The translations under genes and the position numbers were made by a program. Below, piece after piece: positions 1 through 5,562 of a stretch of 21,674 nt of DNA. The notes under the pieces are model-generated. The model did no database searches. It saw nothing but the letters and a program-made list of their open reading frames with translations, and was not told the origin of the DNA. Numbering within the stretch: the first letter of the stretch is position 1; each line of letters starts with the position of its first letter. Origin of the DNA: Bacillota bacterium (GTDB taxonomy: Bacteria > Bacillota > Clostridia > Lachnospirales > Lachnospiraceae); the NCBI GenBank assembly GCA_023387635.1, contig JAEWHU010000260.1:1-21674 (forward strand), read 5' to 3'.

Positions 1-72
1 CATATGGCAGAACTCACCTATAATATGGTTACTAATGTTATGAGGACCTTTTATCATGATAAAAACTTGTAG
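1..72 (+). CDS. 3' end of an upstream gene, product unknown (partial)
   Basis: Frame 1 is open from the first base to a TAG at 70-72 and encodes a 23-residue tail (HMAELTYNMVTN...HDKNL). A hairpin terminator follows about 24 bp later, as expected at the end of a gene, and the next gene lies on the opposite strand. The fragment is too short to assign to a family. It could be a chance open frame, since the upstream part is outside the window. Confidence 0.35.
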   Translation, partial: HMAELTYNMVTNVMRTFYHDKNL

Positions 73-95
73 GAAACTTTTGCTATTTAATCTAT

Positions 96-149
96 AAAAA
101 AAGTGTAACTGATATATTATTAAAATGAAATATCAATTACACTTTTTTT
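96..149. terminator. Bidirectional intrinsic terminator
   Basis: A 20-nt arm at 96-115 (AAAAAAAGTGTAACTGATAT) pairs with 130-149 with one mismatch. The A-run at one end and T-run at the other let it work in both directions. It lies between the + strand open frame ending at 72 and the minus-strand GNAT gene ending at 192. Confidence 0.75.
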
Positions 150-191
150 AAGCATCTATATTCTCTTCGTCCCAACATAAGCACCTACAAA

Positions 192-890
192 CTAACCAGC
201 TTCATTGTCATACCACATTCCACAATAAGAAGCAAAATTACCATCTGGTGCAACGACTGCCACCTTTAAACTCAAATCCACATTAGGACGAATCATCTCG
301 TTATTCCAAGTTTGCTCATTTTCAAGAGCTGATTGAAATTCTCCTTCACCATCTAACTCATGATTAAACCCTTTCCATAATACACGTCCATATTGATACA
401 AATCATATGTTTCTTTCATCGTAGTAATATAAAAGCCTTCAGGTAAATCATAATCCATGGATGTTTTATCTAAATAAAATATTGCATCACTTTCTTTCTG
501 CTCAGTTGCTAAAAACCCAAGTTCAGCAGCTATATCTTGAAATTCTAAATCATTGTCTGCAATTATAACATTAAACTTTCCATCCCTAGATTGATTTTCT
601 TTTGCATACAATAACATCTCTTTTTTCAAAAATCCATACTCAGGAAAAGCTAGACAAAAACTAGTCCCTAGCTGACAATCAAAGGTTGCAACCCCCACTA
701 TTTTTTCACCATCTTCCCATATGCCTATTTTCCCTACTGCAGACTTATCTAAATAGCCATGGGTTGTCATCCAATCCCATCTTGTGTATGTAAACTCTGC
801 ATATCCTAATTCTATAAGAAATGTTCGAACTTTATAATAATCTTCTGTAATACCTGCTTGTTTTGTATAATTTCTAAATTGTATTGACAT
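192..890 (-). CDS. Two-domain GNAT acetyltransferase, C-terminally truncated (possible pseudogene)
   Basis: The 232-aa product matches the N-terminal part and middle of a clostridial GNAT family whose members usually run to about 280-290 aa. Recognisable stretches are YYKVRTFLIELGY near residue 20, the EFQDIAAELGF segment near 115-125, and VAPDGNFASYCGMWYD near the end. The protein stops directly after YDNEAG. Family members continue there into the conserved VEPVATDP..RKMGLGKAAV segment, the acetyl-CoA pyrophosphate-binding loop, which is missing here. After the TAG the frame reads FVGAYVGTKRI and then stops. This resembles the later A-[YF]-V-G segment of the family, so an internal deletion with a created stop is likely. 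The start has an AAGGGGG ribosome site 7-8 nt upstream and a strong promoter. Substrate is unknown, and without the loop acetyl transfer is doubtful. Confidence 0.75.
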   Translation of the reverse strand: MSIQFRNYTKQAGITEDYYKVRTFLIELGYAEFTYTRWDWMTTHGYLDKSAVGKIGIWEDGEKIVGVATFDCQLGTSFCLAFPEYGFLKKEMLLYAKENQSRDGKFNVIIADNDLEFQDIAAELGFLATEQKESDAIFYLDKTSMDYDLPEGFYITTMKETYDLYQYGRVLWKGFNHELDGEGEFQSALENEQTWNNEMIRPNVDLSLKVAVVAPDGNFASYCGMWYDNEAG

Positions 891-913
891 ATGTGTATCC
901 CCCTTTTATTACC

Positions 914-942
914 ATTATAATCATTCTTCTATTTACTGTAAA
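914..942 (-). promoter_or_regulatory. Sigma-A-type promoter of the GNAT gene
   Basis: On the minus strand, TTTACA (937-942) and TATAAT (914-919) are separated by exactly 17 bp, a near-consensus vegetative promoter. It lies about 25 bp upstream of the start codon at 890. Confidence 0.6.
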
Positions 943-977
943 TATAGACTTTGCCTATAATCATTCTATCCTAGGAT

Positions 978-1015
978 TAAAAAAGAGCCTAGAAATATTT
1001 TCTAAGCCCTTTTTT
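978..1015 (-). terminator. Intrinsic terminator of the CarD-like gene
   Basis: GAGCCTAGAAA pairs imperfectly with TTTCTAAGCCC around a short loop, flanked by an A-run on one side and six Ts on the other. It lies about 80 bp past the stop codon of the minus-strand gene ending at 1094 and upstream of the GNAT promoter. The symmetry would allow activity in both directions. Confidence 0.6.
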
Positions 1016-1093
1016 AATTCGTATTATTCATTTTATTCTTTTAGCTTTTTATAGTTTCTCTGTGAAATACAATTAAACCAAATGACATAGTCT

Positions 1094-1600
1094 TTATCTA
1101 TTCACAGCTTCCAATCTAGACATAATTAATTCTTCCATTTCCTCTTTAGATATATCAAGAAGCACCGATAGTTCTCCATATAATTGTTCTTCGGCAATAT
1201 TTAGATATCTTTCATCTGTGCTAGTAATCTTTTTTCCTTGAGATAAACGTTCTTGCTTTTTAATATAAAGTGTTTTAATAATAATAAGCCATTCTCTACA
1301 ATCACATTTTTTCATGGATTCTTTATATCTTGCTTCTGCTTGTTTATCATTTTCTGCCAATATTATCTCGATATTAGAGATATCATTTATAAGTTCCCAT
1401 GCTTCTTCTTTTGATATTAGATTTCTCATAACAACTTTATTATTATCCACTGGTGTATACAATATCCCTTGTGTATAAGTAGGTTGTAGCGTATAGAATA
1501 TTTTCCTTTTATCAATACTACCTATATCAAGACAACCTACATCCATTACCTTACATACTCCATTGTTTCCATATATAATATAATCTTCTACTTCAAACAA
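1094..1600 (-). CDS. CarD-family transcriptional regulator (CarD_CdnL_TRCF domain)
   Basis: The 168-aa protein begins with the CarD/CdnL/TRCF RNA-polymerase-interacting fold: F..EDYIIYGNNGVCKVMDVG at residues 1-22 and the FYTLQPTYTQGILYTPVDN stretch at about 35-53. A charged, helical C-terminal region follows (about 63-168, including EAWELINDI and ERYLNIAEEQLYGEL), typical of clostridial CarD homologues. Members bind the RNA polymerase beta subunit and affect open-complex stability. The start codon is TTG (1598-1600). It is chosen because AGGAGGA lies 4-5 nt upstream (1605-1611) and the domain begins immediately. The gene is transcribed alone, with a hairpin downstream. Many clostridia carry several small CarD paralogues, and the target genes of this one are unknown. 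Confidence 0.88.
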   Translation of the reverse strand: MFEVEDYIIYGNNGVCKVMDVGCLDIGSIDKRKIFYTLQPTYTQGILYTPVDNNKVVMRNLISKEEAWELINDISNIEIILAENDKQAEARYKESMKKCDCREWLIIIKTLYIKKQERLSQGKKITSTDERYLNIAEEQLYGELSVLLDISKEEMEELIMSRLEAVNR

Positions 1601-1612
1601 TATATCCTCCTA
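1601..1612 (-). promoter_or_regulatory. Ribosome binding site deciding a TTG start
   Basis: AGGAGGA at 1605-1611 on the minus strand precedes the TTG at 1598-1600. No ATG lies at suitable spacing, so this site supports the rare start codon. Confidence 0.7.
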
Positions 1613-1725
1613 TTCTTTGAAATAAATTCAACTGATGAAATACACCCTATAATTCCTACAAGAGCATTTTCATATTATTTAGGTAATTTAACTCTAGTTT
1701 AAAACCTCCTTGTTCTTTAAAGACC

Positions 1726-1763
1726 GAAAAACCGCTGCACTATAATATTTAAGCGAAGCGGTC
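1726..1763 (-). terminator. Intrinsic terminator downstream of the DgkA unit
   Basis: Read on the minus strand, ACCGCT (1757-1762) pairs with AGCGGT (1731-1736), with partly paired GC-rich shoulders, and TTTTTC follows. It ends the minus-strand unit containing the lipid kinase gene and the relic ORF. Confidence 0.55.
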
Positions 1764-1805
1764 TAACGTATATTTACCATATAATAAAAATTGTTTTATA
1801 TTCTG

Positions 1806-2009
1806 CTATAAAAATCCTAACAATTTTATGGGATCCGTTGCTAGCTTAATTACTAACTTGCTTCTTATCATACCACATATCTGAAGAAGTAGCAAACTTC
1901 CATCTTGTACAGTTTTCGTCAAACATTTACAAGCAATCCCCTTTTTGCTTTTTATGGAGTATTTTACATACAGCTTTTTAGTTTTTGTGTGCCTTACAGT
2001 TTCAGGCAT
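1806..2009 (-). pseudogene. Relic ORF, possibly a decayed GNAT C-terminus
   Basis: The 67-codon ORF starts 3 bp after the lipid kinase stop codon and has no recognisable domain and no clear ribosome binding site. A different minus-strand frame across about 1845-1925 reads MFDENCTRWKFATSSDMWYD and continues KKQVSN to a stop. Its KFA....MWYD part resembles the NFASYCGMWYD end of the truncated acetyltransferase at 192-890, and the DNA of the two places can be aligned by eye over about 60 bp. I therefore read this stretch as a frame-shifted remnant of a related gene, not a functional protein. A small basic peptide co-transcribed with the kinase remains possible. Confidence 0.35.
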
Positions 2010-2012
2010 TTA

Positions 2013-2399
2013 TTACTTTAAGTAAAAAAAAACTTTCGGTAAAAATATAATTATTCCAACGATTGCAGCCACCATTGCCCACACGAATACTGCACTGGCA
2101 GCAATATCTTTAACTATCCTTGCTTTTTCGTTTTTATATGGTGCTACCATATCAACTAATTTTTCAATCGCAGTATTCATTAGCTCACTAGATATGACTG
2201 CTCCAAATAAGATAAAACATACCACCCATTCCATTATACTAATTTTTAATATAATCCCTGCAATAATAACAAGAATCATGGATAATACATGTATTCTCAT
2301 ATTTCTTTCTGATTTAATAGCCGTTTTTAATCCTGATATAGCATATTTAAAACTTTTAGTAGTTCCTTTACTAAATTTAATCACTTTATTTGTACTCAT
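2013..2399 (-). CDS. dgkA: Diacylglycerol/undecaprenol kinase (DgkA family), integral membrane
   Basis: The 128-aa length and layout fit the DgkA family: an N-terminal amphipathic region with SERNMRIH (30-37), then three membrane helices at about 39-55, 57-75 and 102-120. The signature E-L-x-N-T-A-I-E-x-x-V-D lies at 72-83, with Glu72, Asn75, Glu79 and Asp83 available for ATP/Mg binding and catalysis, followed by KDIAASAVF at 97-105. In Gram-positive bacteria the family usually phosphorylates undecaprenol, with some activity on diacylglycerol, and so feeds the lipid carrier pool for cell-wall synthesis. The start is supported by AAGGAAA about 6 nt upstream. The gene stands apart from the metabolic loci. 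The lipid substrate cannot be read from sequence. Confidence 0.92.
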   Translation of the reverse strand: MSTNKVIKFSKGTTKSFKYAISGLKTAIKSERNMRIHVLSMILVIIAGIILKISIMEWVVCFILFGAVISSELMNTAIEKLVDMVAPYKNEKARIVKDIAASAVFVWAMVAAIVGIIIFLPKVFFYLK

Positions 2400-2578
2400 G
2401 ATAATTTCCTTTTCTTAAAATGAATAAAACTAAACAAGTTATCTTTACTATAAGAATGCTCTATTATGTATTATATAATCTACGCTATATTTACTAGAAA
2501 TAATACATATTATATTGAAATATAATAACACAAGCTAGATTTATATTATCTTTCACGCACTTTGTTCTAATTTAAACA

Positions 2579-2606
2579 TTGACAAATGATTCTTTCTTAA
2601 TATAAA
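2579..2606 (+). promoter_or_regulatory. Strong sigma-A promoter of the toxin-like/CPCC unit
   Basis: Perfect TTGACA (2579-2584), a 16-bp spacer, and TATAAA (2601-2606) lie 40 bp before the start codon at 2647. This is the best-looking + strand promoter in the left half. Confidence 0.7.
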
Positions 2607-2646
2607 CTAACTTTAAATTTATTATATATAAAATGGAGGACCTACT

Positions 2647-3087
2647 ATGAAGAAAAAACCATTTTCCATAATCATAGTATTAATTGCAATGGTACTTATG
2701 TACTTTGGATTTAATATTGATCTTGGAACTTTCGGCATAAATGAAACATTACAATCAAGTACAAATAACAACACCAATGTGAATAATGATTCTAACGATG
2801 ATTCAAATATAATAAAACAATATAATTTTCGTAACGATAAATTATTAGATGTTCATTATGATAAACATAAAGATGAATTTGGAGATATAACAAAAGATGA
2901 GTATCTTGAAGGTGCTAATAATTTATTAAATGAATTATCTGAAACTGTAATAACTAAAACTGAAGAAGATGGTGACACCATATATTATGATACCAAAACC
3001 AATGAGTTTTTAGTTTTATCTAATGATGGATACATTCGAACTTATTTTATTCCTGAAGATGGAATAGATTATTTTAATAGAAAATAG
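2647..3087 (+). CDS. Membrane-anchored protein with a polymorphic-toxin-like C-terminal domain (putative RNase)
   Basis: The 146-aa protein starts with MKKK and one hydrophobic helix (residues 5-23), an uncleaved anchor or signal peptide. A low-complexity Asn/Asp/Ser linker follows (about 36-54). The C-terminal domain (about 58-146) carries the pattern H-Y-D-K-H-x-x-E-F-G (70-79), I-T-K-x-E-Y-L (81-87), Y-x-x-x-T-N-E-F (104-111) and I-R-T-Y-F-x-P-x-x-G-I-D-Y-F (130-143). I recognise this pattern from C-terminal toxin modules of LXG and contact-dependent systems, thought to be RNases of the barnase/EndoU/colicin E5-D/RelE group. Candidate active residues are His70, His74, Lys75, Arg131 and Thr132. 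There is no LXG, WXG or repeat delivery region, which is unusual. GGAGGA lies 6 nt before ATG. It shares a promoter and probably a transcript with the next gene. The assignment is from memory of the motif pattern, and activity is inferred. Confidence 0.65.
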   Translation: MKKKPFSIIIVLIAMVLMYFGFNIDLGTFGINETLQSSTNNNTNVNNDSNDDSNIIKQYNFRNDKLLDVHYDKHKDEFGDITKDEYLEGANNLLNELSETVITKTEEDGDTIYYDTKTNEFLVLSNDGYIRTYFIPEDGIDYFNRK

Positions 3088-3193
3088 TCTTAAAACAAGT
3101 GTTAATCTTTATTATAATACCTTTTATATAAGTAGTTTAATAATAACAAATATTTATTGATTGAATATTAAGCATGGGAGTTTGGAGGTACAT

Positions 3194-3448
3194 ATGAATT
3201 ATCAGTGTCCTTGTTGTGGTTATTATACATTAATGGAAGAACCAAATAATACATTTAACATATGCCCTGTATGTTATTGGGAAGATGATTTATCTCAATT
3301 ATTAGATCATACTTTATGTGGTGCGAACCCTGTTAGTTTAGAACAAGCTAGAAAAAATTACTTAGATTTTGGTGCATGCGAACCAAATATGTTACCTTTT
3401 GTCCGAAAACCATATCCAGATGAGATGAAAGAGATAATTAACCAATAA
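3194..3448 (+). CDS. CPCC family cysteine-rich small protein
   Basis: The 84-aa protein begins MNYQCPCCGYYTL and continues with NICPVCYWEDD, matching the CPCC cysteine-rich family. Cys5/Cys8 and Cys24/Cys27 form two CxxC knuckles, a zinc-ribbon-like fold, followed by the conserved tail NPVSLEQARKNYLDFGACE. The ATG at 3194 is preferred over a longer in-frame TTG at 3161 because GGAGG (3184-3188) lies 5 nt upstream and the family starts here. It follows the toxin-like gene by 106 bp with no terminator between, and a perfect hairpin terminator follows it, so the two form one unit. The family's function is unknown. An immunity or toxin-binding role is only an inference from position. Confidence 0.85.
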   Translation: MNYQCPCCGYYTLMEEPNNTFNICPVCYWEDDLSQLLDHTLCGANPVSLEQARKNYLDFGACEPNMLPFVRKPYPDEMKEIINQ

Positions 3449-3520
3449 ATTAATCAAGAAATTAGCTACCAAATTTATATACGGATATCATCATATATTC
3501 ACAAACTGCATATATATTTT

Positions 3521-3551
3521 AGGGCTTAGAAATAAATCTAAGCCCTAATTT
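3521..3551 (+). terminator. Intrinsic terminator of the toxin-like/CPCC unit
   Basis: AGGGCTTAGA (3521-3530) and TCTAAGCCCT (3537-3546) form a perfect 10-bp stem with a 6-nt AATAAA loop, followed by AATTTTT. It lies 72 bp past the CPCC stop codon. Confidence 0.85.
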
Positions 3552-3684
3552 TTATCCTCTAAAATATGAAAATCTCCCCTAAAGATTAACCCTTGGATCT
3601 TCCTCATAAGAGGAACCCACAATGCTTACCTTAAAGTATTATTACCTATAAAGGATATATATCTATATACTACAACTATTTTCC

Positions 3685-5427
3685 TTATTGCGTCAACAAA
3701 AAACTCTCCCTAAGACACAATGCACCAAACCCTATATTAGGATTTGGATAGGCACTTTCTATTTTTAATTTTCTTGTCCCTGCAATTAGATATGCTTTCA
3801 TTTTTTCTCCGTAAAAGTATGGATCGTTTCCATTTACAATGCCCCATTCCATAAGAAGAGCACAACTTCCCGTAACAAAAGGTGTTGCCATTGAGGTGCC
3901 AGACAATGTATTATATCCACCTCCTGGTGCTGCAGAAGTGATATCTACTCCAGGTGCAACTAAATCCGGCTTAATCGCAGTAGTTCCTCTTGGATATCCC
4001 CTTCCAGAAAAGTATGCTAAACTATCTGTATATGCATTATATGCTCCTACGGTAATTGCTCTAAATGCAGTAGAAGGTATGGTAAGTGTTGTTGATTCAT
4101 TTGGTCTTAAAAATTTGGTATTTGGATTTAATACTCCACCAGATGGTAGCCATAGATCATAATTACCAACCACTATATTCCTTGGCAATAATTCTATTCT
4201 CCACGTACCGTTCTCTATATAGTCAGTTCTTGGGATAAACTCAAAATATATTTCTTGTTGTGCTGAATATGGCATTGGTTTCCCAAAATATAATACTATA
4301 TCTGTTTTTCCTATGGAAAATCTCTGAGTTCCAAGTCTTTCAGGAATTGGTCCAATTCTAGTGCCACTTGGTGAAACCAGTGTAACGTCAAACTCATCAA
4401 AAAAGTTTTTCCAAATCTGTAAGTTAAAAGTGAACTCGAATTCACCAACTCCTAACTCGACAATTTGCCTATTCGCTCTATCTAATATTCCTCCTGCATG
4501 CTTACTTGCTCCACCTTCATTGCCGGTTCCTATTACAATATTAGTTTTCCACCGATTGGCCATATCTGATATATAGCTTTCAAGAAGTGAATTGCCATCG
4601 TGGGCACCATAGTTATTACCAAAACTTAGATTAATTGCGATTGGCATATTTAACTCAATACCTTTTCTAATTACATAATCTACGGCTTCCATTAATTGTG
4701 TTGTTCTTGGAAATGAATTAGCAATAGATGAACCTAATTTTACAATTAAAAGCTCACTCTGGGAAGCTACTCCACGGTACCTGCCCTCACTCCCCCTGCC
4801 ATTTCCAGCTGCAATTCCAGTAACATGGGTTCCATGACCACTCAAGTCGGTTGATGGCACAATATTCATTCTTTGGGATAAACTGTTTGCTTTTAGAGCT
4901 TCATTGATTTGATCTCTTGTATAATAACTTCCAACGTTATATCCAGGTGGTGGATTTCCTTGTATTGTTTGATCCCATATTTCGATTATTCTAGTCGTAC
5001 CATCTTCATTGCGAAAATCAGGATGGGCATAATCAATCCCAGAATCAATAACCGCTACAATCACACCTCTTCCAAACAAATTATTCGTAGCTGTTTGTAA
5101 TGGATTTATGCAAGATGCTGCCCTTCCTTCATTTACAGCAAAAAACATCCTTTTTGGTTTTTCAATAAACTCAATTTCCTGATAATCTGATAATCTATCT
5201 ATTAAATCTTCTCTTATAGTGATAATTGCATACTCATTTTGTAATTCAACTAAAGTTAAATCTAACTCTTCTTTGATTCTTTGAATATCACCACTATATT
5301 TGACTATTAACTCCCATCTCTTTGTTTCAGGCTGAAAGCCTACATTTAAATCCAATGTTTTCTCTCTTGTCTCTTCTGTAACATCCAAAGCTAAATTTAA
5401 CTGATTATCAATTTTTTGACTAGTCAT
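3685..5427 (-). CDS. S8 family serine protease (clostridial Csp-type subtilase)
   Basis: The 580-aa product has a complete subtilisin triad: Asp128 in VIDSGIDYAHPDF, His198 in DLSGHGTHVTGIAAGNG and Ser512 in LSGTSMATPFVTG. Asn303 in GTGNEGG forms the oxyanion hole. Residues 1-105 form a prodomain without a signal peptide. Residues about 310-450, between the oxyanion and Ser segments, form the beta-rich insertion typical of the Csp germination-protease group. Csp proteases process the pro-form of the spore cortex hydrolase SleC in clostridia, but many Lachnospiraceae carry several paralogues with unknown substrates, so a germination role is only suggested. The gene is monocistronic between the CPCC unit and the GH3 gene. 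The ribosome site is weak (AAAGGT about 8 nt before ATG). Confidence 0.92.
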   Translation of the reverse strand: MTSQKIDNQLNLALDVTEETREKTLDLNVGFQPETKRWELIVKYSGDIQRIKEELDLTLVELQNEYAIITIREDLIDRLSDYQEIEFIEKPKRMFFAVNEGRAASCINPLQTATNNLFGRGVIVAVIDSGIDYAHPDFRNEDGTTRIIEIWDQTIQGNPPPGYNVGSYYTRDQINEALKANSLSQRMNIVPSTDLSGHGTHVTGIAAGNGRGSEGRYRGVASQSELLIVKLGSSIANSFPRTTQLMEAVDYVIRKGIELNMPIAINLSFGNNYGAHDGNSLLESYISDMANRWKTNIVIGTGNEGGASKHAGGILDRANRQIVELGVGEFEFTFNLQIWKNFFDEFDVTLVSPSGTRIGPIPERLGTQRFSIGKTDIVLYFGKPMPYSAQQEIYFEFIPRTDYIENGTWRIELLPRNIVVGNYDLWLPSGGVLNPNTKFLRPNESTTLTIPSTAFRAITVGAYNAYTDSLAYFSGRGYPRGTTAIKPDLVAPGVDITSAAPGGGYNTLSGTSMATPFVTGSCALLMEWGIVNGNDPYFYGEKMKAYLIAGTRKLKIESAYPNPNIGFGALCLRESFLLTQ

Positions 5428-5562
5428 TCATATACCTTTAATTGCTATAGTTATTATAATATATGCATAATAATCGTGATAATCTATCATTTTGCATTAC
5501 CTATGTATAGTTGTATTGTATGTTCTAACTAAAATTCTTCTTACATAATTGTACCGTTCACG

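Noticed and set aside
1701..1720. AAGGAGG on the minus strand suggesting an unlisted small gene
   Set aside because: No ATG, GTG or TTG with an open frame follows at usable distance; a stop codon comes almost at once.
2194..2418. 74-aa + strand open frame with hydrophobic stretches
   Set aside because: It lies entirely opposite the DgkA-type kinase gene. Its hydrophobicity is a reflection of the membrane protein codons on the other strand, and no ribosome site is present.
978..3546. Two terminators sharing a GGGCTTAGA core (978-1015 and 3521-3546), as if copies of one mobile repeat
   Set aside because: The similarity is limited to about 9-10 bp of stem. Loops and flanks differ, so independent terminators are the simpler reading.
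3600..3615. TTCCTC-ATAA-GAGGAA hairpin after the serine protease gene
   Set aside because: Perfect 6-bp stem, but no T-run follows on the minus strand, so I do not call it a terminator. The protease unit has no convincing one.
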